Source of the DNA: Sulfobacillus acidophilus
Lineage (GTDB): Bacteria; Bacillota; Sulfobacillia; Sulfobacillales; Sulfobacillaceae
Length of the DNA: 53,457 nt
NCBI GenBank assembly: GCA_003023745.1
Contig: PXYV01000017.1
Location: 1-53,457, forward strand
Direction: 5' to 3'
Shown here: positions 40,960-49,574 of the stretch, one piece after another
How the letters are laid out: each line of letters opens with the position of its first letter
How positions within the stretch are numbered: the first letter of the stretch is position 1
The notes under the pieces: model-generated
Database searches by the model: none
What the model was told of the DNA's origin: nothing
The model's input: only the letters and a program-made list of their open reading frames with translations
Made by a program: the position numbers and the translations under genes

Positions 40960-41790
40960 GTGATTACTGGGGTGTGGACTGCGTTTCCGCAGTGTTACGA
41001 CCGTGATGATCGGGTCTTAGGACAGGTTATTACGCATCTATTTGAGCAAGGCGTTTCGGGATTGTTTTTGTTGGGCACGACCGGCCAAGGCCCGGACTAT
41101 ACGGTCTGGGAACGTAAAAATCTCACCGATCGCTTATTAAGTCTAATGTCCGAACCGCAACAGGCCATTGTCGCGATATCGGCCAATGCCGCTAGTGATG
41201 TGAGAGAATTGTTGGAGCATGCTTGGCAGCACGAGGTTCGTGGCATTGCACTTACTCCACCGTATTACGGAACATTCGCACCCGAGGAATTAGTTCATTG
41301 GGCGGCGACAGTCTTTCAAAACCTACCTAAAAGTGGCGAAATCTATCTTTACAACATGCCGTTAGCCAGTCCTACGCGTTGGTCAATTCCTGTGGTTTCA
41401 GCGATCGATGAAATGATTGGAGTCGATGGGATTAAAGACAGTAGCGGCGACGTGGCGCAACTTCGTGAGTATATGCGATGGAGCCAACACAAGAATGCCA
41501 GTGTTTTGGTCGGTAATGAGCGACTGACTTTGTACCATTATTTGAGTGGCGGGCATGGGGTTGTTTCCGGGTTGTCGGCCGCTTGCCCAGAACTCGTGGT
41601 GAAGCTGGTCAAGCAGTGTGAGATGGGCCAGTGGTCAGAGGCTCGGAATACGCAAGCTGAAGTAAACCGTCGGCTGGATGAGGTCCAAGGCTCCACTTTA
41701 CGTGCGTCGGTTAGGGCTCTCGTCGAATTGATGGAGAAAAACGGCATATTGTTATTGTCGTCGAATTCTGGTTTTAAAGGCGTGCGGTGA
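40960..41790 (+). CDS. DapA-family aldolase (KDG-aldolase-like)
   Basis: A 276-aa class I aldolase/lyase of the DHDPS/NAL superfamily. LFLLGTTGQGPDYT is the carboxylate-binding loop (GTTGE in DapA), Tyr131 in YLYNMPLAS is the proton relay and Lys159 in GVDGIKDSSGD the Schiff-base lysine. Gln in place of Glu in GTTGQG, and sugar-gene neighbours, point away from DapA and towards 2-keto-3-deoxy-gluconate/xylonate cleavage or dehydration. The GTG at 40960 has AAAAAGGGGAGA seven bases before it. With the FAH-family enzyme it would finish an oxidative sugar route. Confidence 0.86.
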   Translation: MITGVWTAFPQCYDRDDRVLGQVITHLFEQGVSGLFLLGTTGQGPDYTVWERKNLTDRLLSLMSEPQQAIVAISANAASDVRELLEHAWQHEVRGIALTPPYYGTFAPEELVHWAATVFQNLPKSGEIYLYNMPLASPTRWSIPVVSAIDEMIGVDGIKDSSGDVAQLREYMRWSQHKNASVLVGNERLTLYHYLSGGHGVVSGLSAACPELVVKLVKQCEMGQWSEARNTQAEVNRRLDEVQGSTLRASVRALVELMEKNGILLLSSNSGFKGVR

Positions 41791-42385
41791 TTTACTGCAT
41801 TGCAGCTGCGGGCAGGGTTACTCAGGCCGTTGCGCTTATTTTAATCCGGTGAACGGTCCTAGACGTCTGCTGGACGTAACCATACATGCATTTTTGCGCA
41901 TTTGTAGGGACCATCGTGGACCATCCCTTTTGCCTCCCAACACAGACGGGTCGCGATGGATCGTGCACTTCCCGTCGCAGTCTTGAGGGGTTAGTGGTAG
42001 CTGTCGTGGGTTTCTGCGTTGACACTACCCGCTGGGCTATTCGATCACGGTGCTGAAGAATTCTGTCTAAGAACTTGCCTTGATGCGATTATTTACGACT
42101 ATAATAAGTGTATGGAATGTACGGTAGTACGCCGATCCTACACTATCCTCCTTTAATCTTTTCACGGTCGGTTAGATTCGGGTGTTTGACGTCACGGTGG
42201 ATGTTACGGCGGTCGGTACCTGCAATTCAGAACCGATAATGTTCGTGTGGCTGCCCCATTGCAGCACAACTGTGCATTTTGTCGTGTGCGGTGGCTATTG
42301 GGCGAACCTGGACGCGGTCAGATGCCTGTTAAAGGTTGCATTCTTTTCGCCATGGGTCCACTGCTGAGGCAAGGGAGAGGGTGGC
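41791..42385. other. 595-base gap without a supported gene
   Basis: No ORF with a ribosome site and family was found. A minus-strand frame at 41822-42025 looks patchily coding but is unassigned. A TATAAT at about 42101-42106 may be part of a promoter, with no good -35. No c-di-GMP riboswitch consensus was recognised before the diguanylate cyclase. Confidence 0.4.
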
Positions 42386-43186
42386 GTGGGACCGTTTCGC
42401 TTACCGGTTAGGTCGTCCGAACGACGACAACGGGCATTGGCTGAGGCGCTGCGGCACGGCCGCATCGGTCCTGCAGATGTCCGCCTTTTAGGGATTTGGT
42501 GCGGAATGCTGATGGGCGGAGTGGCGGCGGGATGGATTTTCCCGGCGGTGGTGCAGCCAGACGTTTGGTATCGTCCGCACCGCTTGGAAGATTTTCGCGT
42601 GACATGTATTTTCGCCGGTGTCGCAGTGGCGTTGTTGGCGGTGGGGATAACCTATCTCACTTTGTATCGCATGAACCGGTATTTGTTTTGGATGTCGCAA
42701 CGCGATCCTCTAACCGGTCTTTACCATCACGGCCGATTGGCGGTGCTCTTGGAACGCGCATTGCAGGATATGGTCGACAGTGGGTTACCCCTGAGTTTGC
42801 TCATTGCTGATATTGATCATTTTAAAGAAGTCAACGACCGTTGGGGGCATCTCATGGGCGACCAGGTGCTGCAGCGCGTGGCTGCGGTGCTGCGCACCAT
42901 CGTCGGGCCGCAGGGGTTAGTGTGCCGCATGGGAGGGGAAGAATTTGCTGTTGTTTTGCCGCAAATGAGCGCAGTCGACGCGGTGCGCTTGGCAGAGCAG
43001 ATGCGGCGCGCCGTTGCACAAAGTTCATCGGGCTTTTTGCCGCCGGTCACCATTAGTGTAGGTATCGCAAGTGTACCGCCGACTGTGCGATCGGCGACTG
43101 AGCTCATTAAGCAGGCTGACGATGCCATGTATGAGGCCAAGCATCGCGGCCGTGATCAAGTGTGTGCGTGGCGCGCTTTTGAATAG
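42386..43186 (+). CDS. Membrane diguanylate cyclase (GGDEF)
   Basis: A 266-aa protein. Two membrane helices lie at about 31-54 and 71-93. The GGDEF domain (about 105-262) has RDPLTGLYHHGRL, IADIDHFKEVNDRWGH (metal Asp), and the active loop MGGEEFAVVLP. It should make c-di-GMP. The usual RxxD inhibitory site five residues before GGEEF is not apparent (the sequence is VGPQGLVCRMGGEEF), so product inhibition may be absent. No extracellular sensor domain is present, only a short loop between the helices. AGGGAGAGG precedes the GTG at 42386. Confidence 0.92.
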   Translation: MGPFRLPVRSSERRQRALAEALRHGRIGPADVRLLGIWCGMLMGGVAAGWIFPAVVQPDVWYRPHRLEDFRVTCIFAGVAVALLAVGITYLTLYRMNRYLFWMSQRDPLTGLYHHGRLAVLLERALQDMVDSGLPLSLLIADIDHFKEVNDRWGHLMGDQVLQRVAAVLRTIVGPQGLVCRMGGEEFAVVLPQMSAVDAVRLAEQMRRAVAQSSSGFLPPVTISVGIASVPPTVRSATELIKQADDAMYEAKHRGRDQVCAWRAFE

Positions 43187-43310
43187 CATCTTTGTGACAG
43201 GGCTCCCTCGCCATGGTGCTAAACGACCACGTTCACGCGCTAATCTCATAACTGGATGTGCTGTTTCGGTTGTACGGCCTAGATTCCATCAAGGACACTC
43301 CCAAATACGC

Positions 43311-43316
43311 TATAAT
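43311..43316 (+). promoter_or_regulatory. -10 box of the MFS gene
   Basis: TATAAT, 28 bases before the MFS ATG. The hexamer 17 bases upstream (ATCAAG) is a poor -35. Confidence 0.45.
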
Positions 43317-43343
43317 GTGGGCTGACGAATAGGAAGTGTGTTC

Positions 43344-44567
43344 ATGGAATCGAATCGCAATCTTCAGTGGATTTACATTGGTCGGGCTCTACGAAGCTTC
43401 ATTACTGCGTTTTTAACAGTGATTTTTCCGTTGTATTTGGCAAAAGTAGGGTATAGCGCCAGTCGTTTGGGGTTGGTGGTGGCCCTGTCCGGTGCCATTA
43501 CGGTCGTTTTGGTGGCAGCCGTGGGCTTCTATGCTGACTTTTACGGTCGGCGCCGCGCCATTATTGGTTTGGCCCTGCTGGCCGCAGTGGGCGGACTGGT
43601 GATGGGATTAAGCCATGCTTTTGTATGGGCGGTCTTGGCCAGTGGGTTAGGCGGGGTGGGACGCGGTGGCGGGGCCGGCAGCGGGGGTTCGTGGGGCCCA
43701 GTGTTCCCGGCTGAACAACCTTTGGTGGCGGAGTCGGTATCGGCCGAACGGCGCACGTTGGCTTTTGGACGCATCTCCTTCATCGGGGTGTTGGCGGGGG
43801 CAGCTGGTTCATTGGTCGCAGGCGTTCCGGACTGGCTGCATCAGGCGGGATGGAGTTGGATTGCCGGGTATCGCTTGCTGTTCTTTGTAGCGGCGGTGCT
43901 GGCGCTAGGAATGGTGTTCGTATCCTTGCCCATTCGTGAGCGACCGCCACAAACGCTGGATACGGAAGAAACTCCACCGCCCATTCCCATCAAAACCTTG
44001 ATGGGCCGTTTAGGACTGACGAATGCGTTAAACGGTTTGGGTTTTGGATTTTTGGGACCGCTACTCACTTATTGGTTCTATCGCCGCTTTGGTGTGGGGT
44101 CGGCCGAGATTGGCGTGCTGTACATGCTGATTAACTTGGCGGCCGCATTCCCGTACCTTTGGTCTTCGGTGCTGGCCAAACGCTTGGGCGCTGTGAAAAC
44201 GGTGACGATTACCCGTGGCATTGGCCTCTTAATGATGCTCTTGATGGTCTTTATGCCGAACTTCACCTTGGCTGGTCTCTTCTATTTGTTGCGCATGGTG
44301 TTCAATTCGCTGGGAATGCCGGCCCGCCAGTCCTTTGTGATGGGGGTAAGTGAAAGTCGATACCGCAGTCGTGTCTCGGCTTTTAGTTCCTTGCCATCGC
44401 AAATGACGGCGATGATTACACCGGCTGTCGGTGGAGTGCTGATGGAAACAGTGCTGGATACCCCGATCTATGGCGCGGTGATCTTTATGACACTTAACAT
44501 GATTACCTATTGGTGGTCGTTCCATAAGGTGCCTGAAGGTACACCTCCCTCGGCCTCGTCTCCATAG
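43344..44567 (+). CDS. MFS transporter
   Basis: A 407-aa, 12-helix major facilitator. The first half carries the loop between helices 2 and 3 as GFYADFYGRRRAIIG, equal to the MFS motif A. Between helices 4 and 5 there is a Gly-rich stretch (GGVGRGGGAGSGGSWGP), which is unusual. The second half has the matching loop YLWSSVLAKRLGAVKT. Substrate cannot be predicted; drug or metabolite efflux is typical for this size. The ATG at 43344 follows AGGAAG; a GTG at 43338 is too close to that site. Confidence 0.9.
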   Translation: MESNRNLQWIYIGRALRSFITAFLTVIFPLYLAKVGYSASRLGLVVALSGAITVVLVAAVGFYADFYGRRRAIIGLALLAAVGGLVMGLSHAFVWAVLASGLGGVGRGGGAGSGGSWGPVFPAEQPLVAESVSAERRTLAFGRISFIGVLAGAAGSLVAGVPDWLHQAGWSWIAGYRLLFFVAAVLALGMVFVSLPIRERPPQTLDTEETPPPIPIKTLMGRLGLTNALNGLGFGFLGPLLTYWFYRRFGVGSAEIGVLYMLINLAAAFPYLWSSVLAKRLGAVKTVTITRGIGLLMMLLMVFMPNFTLAGLFYLLRMVFNSLGMPARQSFVMGVSESRYRSRVSAFSSLPSQMTAMITPAVGGVLMETVLDTPIYGAVIFMTLNMITYWWSFHKVPEGTPPSASSP

Positions 44568-44579
44568 AGAGGCCGAGGG
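44547..44579. terminator. Hairpin between convergent MFS and lytR genes
   Basis: CCTCGGCCTC (44548-44557) is the exact complement of 44569-44578, extended by one more C-G pair, with an 11-base loop holding the MFS stop codon. It could stop transcription from both sides, but no clear U-tract follows in either direction. Confidence 0.55.
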
Positions 44580-44584
44580 GCACG

Positions 44585-45322
44585 TTAGTTTAGGTGAAAC
44601 ACATCTTTAATGCGGCGTACGTTGGAGCGGCTGACTAAAACTTCACTTTGGGCTTTGTCCTTCATTTTGAGGAGATAGGTGCCGTTAAAGTAAGGCATGA
44701 TTTCACGCACATAGCGCATTTGGGCAATAAAGCTGCGGTGGGTGCGGATAAAGCCTTCGGGCAGGCGGCTTTCTAATTCGCCTAGGGTAAAGCGAGTGGC
44801 AAAACGCGTTTCCCGGGTTGCGACAAAAATCGTGTCTTGTTCTGCCACAATGTAGACAATCTCATCGACGGGAACGGGCACGGTGTGGCCGTCCTTGTCG
44901 CATGGGACCCATTCCAAAATTGTTGGCGCTTCCTCAGGTTCACTAGTCTCGTCAGGAGTGGCGGTGAGACGGCGAATGGTTTCGGCCATCCGCCCAGGGC
45001 TGACCGGTTTGAGGAGATAGTCTACAGCATGAACTGAAAAGGCGTGAATCGCGTGCTCCTCATAGGCGGAAACAAAGACAATTTGTATCTGCGGACGTTC
45101 AGCTTTGAGCTCCATGCCCAGCGTCATGCCTGAGTCGCCTGGCATCGATACGTCCAAAAAGACGACGTCGTAGTTGATGGCGGCAATCAGTGCCCGCGCC
45201 TCGACGACGTTTGTTGCTTCGCCCACGATTTGAATCACGCTTTGATACGGTTCTAACAGGTAGCGCAGTTCCATGCGGGCGGGGGCCTCATCTTCGACAA
45301 TCAGTGCTTTAAGCGGTGGCAT
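44585..45322 (-). CDS. LytTR-type response regulator
   Basis: A 245-aa regulator. The receiver (about 1-120) has IVEDEAPARMEL, the phospho-acceptor Asp in VVFLDVSMPG, FVSAYEE and LLKPVS. The LytTR DNA-binding domain (about 145-243) reads IVYIVAEQDTIFVATRE, FIRTHRSFIAQMRYV and VLVSRSNVRRIKDVF. It overlaps the histidine kinase gene by 14 bases and should be its partner. AAAGGAG before the ATG sets the start. LytTR regulators in Firmicutes control cell-wall turnover, carbon source sensing or competence; the target is not visible here. Confidence 0.94.
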   Translation of the reverse strand: MPPLKALIVEDEAPARMELRYLLEPYQSVIQIVGEATNVVEARALIAAINYDVVFLDVSMPGDSGMTLGMELKAERPQIQIVFVSAYEEHAIHAFSVHAVDYLLKPVSPGRMAETIRRLTATPDETSEPEEAPTILEWVPCDKDGHTVPVPVDEIVYIVAEQDTIFVATRETRFATRFTLGELESRLPEGFIRTHRSFIAQMRYVREIMPYFNGTYLLKMKDKAQSEVLVSRSNVRRIKDVFHLN

Positions 45323-46595
45323 CTTCGACTCCTTTCAAGGGAATGGTGAGCCGTACGGTGGTGCCAAATCCTTCGCGGGAGCGCAGCCGCAGGTGATAGT
45401 GGGGTCCATAAAGTCCCATCATGCGCTCGGCGACGTTTGACAAGCCCAACCCCATGCCGCTTCCTCGACCCATCTCAAATATTTCATATTGTTTGGCTTT
45501 GGGGATGCCAATGCCGTTGTCCGACACGTAAATGGCCAGACGATCACCCAAGAGCCGTGCCGTCACACTGACTGTGCCGGGTTCTTCGCGATGACTCAAT
45601 CCATGCACCACGGCATTTTCGACGAGAGGCTGCAGTGTGAGGATCGGCACTTGAACATCCAAGGCACGCGGGTCAACTCGTACGCGATAGAATAGGCGTT
45701 CTCCAAAGCGGGCGCGCTCCAGAGTGAGGTAGGTACTGACATATTCAATTTCGTCCTTGAGCGCAATGGTGGGACCGCGATGCTGCAACGAACGTCGAAA
45801 GAAGGCCGCCAATTCAATTAAGAGGTCACGCGCCCGATCAGGATCGCTGCGGGAAAAGGCAATAATGGTATTGAGCACGTTGAATAGGAAGTGCGGGCGG
45901 ATTTGCGCTTGCAGCGCTTCTAGGCGGGCGTCTGCCGCCAATGTGCGCTGGCGGTCTGCCTCCACCACTTCCATCAACAGAGACAGCATTTGCGCGATGC
46001 CCTCGGCGTGCTGCACAATGCGGCTAGGCAGCAGTTTATGCGTCGCGATGTAGAGCTTGATAGAACCCACCGATTGCCCATGGGAGACGAGCGGGGCAAT
46101 CACGACCGTTCCTAAGTCACATTCATCATACGATCCTAAAAGTTCCGTCGTGTCGAGCACCCGTGTTACGCGGTCCGCGATGGTGCGGCGCGTGGTTTCG
46201 GACAAGAAACTGCCGGGTTGGTGCGGTGCGCATGGCTTGCCAGCCCAGCCTAATACGACTTGGGTATCCGTTATCGCGACCGCATCGACCTCAGCCGTGA
46301 CTTGAATGATATCGGCCAAATGTTGAGCCGTTTCGCGATTGAGTCCTTCCCGCAAGTGCGGCAGTGCTTGGTTGCCAATTTGAAATGTGGTTTCAGCCGG
46401 GTCGGGTCCGATCGTCAGCTCCTGGGGCTCGGTTTTGGGACATTTGCGCACCATTTGGGTAATGGCAACTCCAGCAGCGATTGTTGAGCATGCAAGGATC
46501 GGAGCGGTGGCAAACCAAGGCCACCGAAAGAAAACGGGGAGCATGGCAAGAATCCAGGCAAAGCCCCAGAGCACGATGGGAGTGACCACGGTCAT
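45309..46595 (-). CDS. LytS-type sensor histidine kinase with GAF domain
   Basis: A 428-aa kinase. One or two N-terminal helices (about 5-50) are followed by a GAF-like region (about 75-200, ADIIQVTAEVDAVAITDTQVVLG, VVIAPLVSHGQSVGSIKLY). A His_kinase domain follows with RPHFLFNVLNTIIAF (phospho-acceptor His). The ATPase has ENAVVHGLSH (N box), VSDNGIGIP (G1) and GSGMGLGLSNV (G2). It signals to the LytTR regulator. The ATG at 46595 overlaps the nicotinamidase stop by four bases and has AAGGAG upstream. The GAF domain may sense a small molecule inside the cell. Confidence 0.93.
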   Translation of the reverse strand: MTVVTPIVLWGFAWILAMLPVFFRWPWFATAPILACSTIAAGVAITQMVRKCPKTEPQELTIGPDPAETTFQIGNQALPHLREGLNRETAQHLADIIQVTAEVDAVAITDTQVVLGWAGKPCAPHQPGSFLSETTRRTIADRVTRVLDTTELLGSYDECDLGTVVIAPLVSHGQSVGSIKLYIATHKLLPSRIVQHAEGIAQMLSLLMEVVEADRQRTLAADARLEALQAQIRPHFLFNVLNTIIAFSRSDPDRARDLLIELAAFFRRSLQHRGPTIALKDEIEYVSTYLTLERARFGERLFYRVRVDPRALDVQVPILTLQPLVENAVVHGLSHREEPGTVSVTARLLGDRLAIYVSDNGIGIPKAKQYEIFEMGRGSGMGLGLSNVAERMMGLYGPHYHLRLRSREGFGTTVRLTIPLKGVEDATA

Positions 46596-47176
46596 TGCAA
46601 GCGCGCTCCTTGCCGCGCCATTTCATCGAGTGCAGCCTGGCTGTCGCCCGGGTGGACCTCCACGCCGCGGACACCGTCAAGCAACACCGTCGTGGGAAAA
46701 CCTAGGGACAGAGCATCCAACACCGTGGCTTTGACGCAATAGTCGGTGGCGAGCCCTGCGACGTAAAGCGCCACTACGTTTTGCTGGTGCAAGAAATCTG
46801 CGAGCGATACGGACTTTTCAGGAACGACGCTAGGAGATGATGCCAGACGGCCTTCAAACCCGCTGTACGCATCGACATCAGGGCTCGAACCCTTGTAAAA
46901 CTGCGCACTGGGAACAACCCTTAGGCTTGGGTGAAGTTCAAATCCCCAGGTGCCGACCACGCAGTGCGGCGGCCAGGGGCCGCCTTGGGCATGAAACGAC
47001 ACGTGGTTCGGAGGATGAGCATCTTGGGTTGTGACGATGAGCAGATCGGATGCGCGCTCTGCCACCCAGGAGTTAATGGCATCGACGACCTGATCGCCGT
47101 GTGGAACTGCCAAAGATCCCCCTGGACAAAAATCATTTTGGACATCGACGATGATAAGTGCTTCATGGGCCATCAT
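46592..47176 (-). CDS. pncA: Nicotinamidase
   Basis: A 194-aa isochorismatase-fold amidase that turns nicotinamide into nicotinate for NAD salvage. The catalytic triad is Asp11 (IIVDVQNDFCPGGSL), Lys in FYKGSSP and Cys in ATDYCVKAT. The metal site is DAHPPNHVSFH, and GTWGFELHP is also typical. ATG codons at 47176 and 47173 are both possible; neither has a strong ribosome site. It is the first gene of a three-gene operon with the LytS/LytR pair, an unusual partnership. Confidence 0.9.
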   Translation of the reverse strand: MMAHEALIIVDVQNDFCPGGSLAVPHGDQVVDAINSWVAERASDLLIVTTQDAHPPNHVSFHAQGGPWPPHCVVGTWGFELHPSLRVVPSAQFYKGSSPDVDAYSGFEGRLASSPSVVPEKSVSLADFLHQQNVVALYVAGLATDYCVKATVLDALSLGFPTTVLLDGVRGVEVHPGDSQAALDEMARQGARLQ

Positions 47177-47364
47177 AGTGCGGCGGCCCTACCGGTTAGC
47201 CGCCTTCTCTCCTTTAACGAATCGTACTGTGCATGTCGGGCTTTCGCTGATTTGTGCACAACCTGCAGGGGGCGTTTCGGATATCGTACCATGTTTGCCG
47301 CCTTGAAGTCAGCGTGCATACCAGTGTGATCGTGACCGGCTTGGGTTAGCTGTCCAACCAGGCA

Positions 47365-47397
47365 GGACCACTGCGGTAAACGTGACTGCAGTGGTCC
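47365..47397 (-). terminator. Strong hairpin after the APC permease
   Basis: GGACCACTGC (47365-47374) pairs exactly with 47388-47397 across a 13-base loop; CCAACC and GGTTGG stand outside as a possible longer stem. It lies just past the permease stop on the minus strand. There is no U-tract. Confidence 0.55.
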
Positions 47398-47438
47398 ACC
47401 ATGGTTATAAGACAGGTTGGTCGAGCCGGCGTCTTGGC

Positions 47439-49037
47439 TTACAAGCCTTCCGCAATTTCAACCGATTCTTCGGGATCGCTGGTGACTTGCGCTTGGGGCA
47501 ACCGACTGGCCACACCCCAGTAATAGAAAACGAGGGCTAGCACCCCCACCACAATCGAATCAATCCACGGTCCGGGAATGAGCGGATGCTTTAATGGTCC
47601 GAACGAGCCAATGTAACTCATGACGCCCATCCAGACGTAGTAGACAATGACCCAAATGGCCGATTTCCAATCGCGCTTTAGACGGGCTAAAGAGGCTTGG
47701 TCGCGGTCCATAAACGCAAAGTACAAGATCAAAGAAGATAGGGTCAGACCGATCAACAGACGATCAATGGTCCATCCTGACCAATAGACAATCCAGGTGC
47801 CAGCGACGAAAGCCAGCGGAGCGATGATCTGCAAGCCCCCCAGCTTAAACGGGCGCGGATGGTCGGCGGCCGTTCGGCGCAGAGACGATGCGCTGACCGG
47901 TCCAAAAATATAGGTGAGAACGGTGGCTGAAGTCACAGCCCCGACCAATCCGCTCCAGGAATGAAAGTTCGCCGGCAGGATCCAGGCGATTGCCAAAATG
48001 AAAGAAAGGACCAAGGCAGGTCGCGGCAACCCTGTCTTTTTGTCGATGTGACTAAAGATGCTGTAGAAGTAGCCGTTTTTTGCCCAGGCATAACTCATGC
48101 GCGACGTGGTGCTTAGATAGATGTTGCCGGTTCCCGCGGGAGAGAGTACAGCATCAGCAAAGAGCAGGGTGGCCAACCAGCCAAAGCCCAACAAAATGGC
48201 CACATTGGCGAAGGGCGATGTAAAGCTCAACGCTGCCCAGCCATGCTTCAAATCGGCCGCGGGAATCGCGCCAATGAAGGAGATCTGCAACAAGACGTAA
48301 ATCACGGCGCCAATGGCGATAGAGAGAATAATTGCCATAGGGACGGTTCGTTGGGGATTTTTCGCTTCACCCGCGAACTCGATAGGTTGGCGAAATCCTA
48401 AAAATGCGAATACGATGCCGGCCGTGGCGACAGCCGTAAAGATACCGTGCACTCCGCCCGGACTTGCGCCACCAATACTGAAGTTTTGAGGATGCAACTG
48501 TGTCAGGAAGATAATCAGCGTGGCCAGCGGCAGAAGAAATTTTAACGCTGTCACCACGGAGTTGATTTTGCCGAAGATGTTGACACTCCAGTAGTTAATG
48601 AGGAAAAACGCAGCGAGAAAGAGTACTTCGACCAAAAGACCCCACCCGGTGTAGTCGCCTGATGGCCCCTTGACCGTCAATGCCGGAATATAATACGACG
48701 CATACTGACGGACGGCTTCAGCCTCAATACCAGCCACACTGGAGGTGGCCAAAAGATAGGCGAAGCCCGTAAAGAAACCCGCCATGGATCCGTGGGAATA
48801 TTCGGGATACCGTACCACGCCGCCGGACCGGGGCCAAGCGGCGCCTAATTCGGCGTAAACTAGACCTATCAACATGACGGCCACGGCGCCAAACACCCAT
48901 GCGATCCAGGCGTCGGCACCGGCATATTGGGCACCGTATAGAGACGCAAATAGCCACCCCGAGCCGATGATGGCCCCAAGTCCCAAGAACGTCAGGTCGA
49001 CGAGGTTTAGGGTGCGTCGGAACTTCCCTTGTTCCAC
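47439..49037 (-). CDS. APC-family amino acid permease
   Basis: A 532-aa membrane transporter with 12-14 helices. LTFLGLGAIIGSGWLFASL on helix 1 is the APC substrate motif (GxG region), followed by YAELGAAWPRSGGVVRY on helix 3 and FRQPIEFAGEAKNPQRTVP in the loop after helix 6. It imports amino acids or amines by proton symport; the substrate is unknown. GAGGAGG precedes the GTG at 49037. A hairpin follows the gene and a structured leader precedes it. Confidence 0.92.
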   Translation of the reverse strand: MEQGKFRRTLNLVDLTFLGLGAIIGSGWLFASLYGAQYAGADAWIAWVFGAVAVMLIGLVYAELGAAWPRSGGVVRYPEYSHGSMAGFFTGFAYLLATSSVAGIEAEAVRQYASYYIPALTVKGPSGDYTGWGLLVEVLFLAAFFLINYWSVNIFGKINSVVTALKFLLPLATLIIFLTQLHPQNFSIGGASPGGVHGIFTAVATAGIVFAFLGFRQPIEFAGEAKNPQRTVPMAIILSIAIGAVIYVLLQISFIGAIPAADLKHGWAALSFTSPFANVAILLGFGWLATLLFADAVLSPAGTGNIYLSTTSRMSYAWAKNGYFYSIFSHIDKKTGLPRPALVLSFILAIAWILPANFHSWSGLVGAVTSATVLTYIFGPVSASSLRRTAADHPRPFKLGGLQIIAPLAFVAGTWIVYWSGWTIDRLLIGLTLSSLILYFAFMDRDQASLARLKRDWKSAIWVIVYYVWMGVMSYIGSFGPLKHPLIPGPWIDSIVVGVLALVFYYWGVASRLPQAQVTSDPEESVEIAEGL

Positions 49038-49574
49038 AAACTTCCTCCTCTCATGGTCCTAAAATCAGTCCCGGGTCGCGAACCAGCAGATATTGCAATC
49101 GGTTGGAGATTTATCTCTTCCCAACCGAGACAAGATGCATTTGCAAGATGTCCGTGATCTATTCGACGCAAAATTGGCAATTCCTGCTCATTGAACCAAG
49201 TGAAAATATTGATGAGATCATTATATGAAATCGTGATGGTTGCTGCGAATTGGCGTCGGGTCTGGATTTCCGCCTTTCCAAATCGAGACGAAGAAGAAAT
49301 TACCATTAGTGACATTTGATGGAGTGGGAGACCGCTACCAGAATTCAGTGCACAGCGATAATTTTTTCCAACGCGCCGTTGCGCATTTTCTAGGAGAAAT
49401 TTGCTGGGATCGGTGTAGGTTTGAGCGCCGTGATTCAAGATAAGGAACGAGGTGATAGGTAGGGCCGGTTAGGCTTTGAATGAGTCCGTCATGCGGCTGT
49501 CGCGTCATCGCAAACGGGTCTGGTGAGTCAGTTGCGGTCCTTGGGGTGAGAACAACATAGGAAGCGGGAGGACG
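49038..49574. other. 537-base divergent gap with a leader hairpin
   Basis: This lies between the divergent permease and CAP genes. TCGGTTGG (49099-49106) pairs with CCAACCGA (49121-49128) in the leader of the permease transcript, with AGAT/ATCT inside; it could be an attenuator. A minus-strand frame at 49007-49438 overlaps the permease start and has no family. No known riboswitch was recognised. GCGGGAGGACG at the right edge is the ribosome site of the CAP gene. Confidence 0.45.

Noticed and set aside
49007..49438. 143-aa minus-strand frame before the APC permease
   Set aside because: It overlaps the permease start in another frame, with no ribosome site or family.
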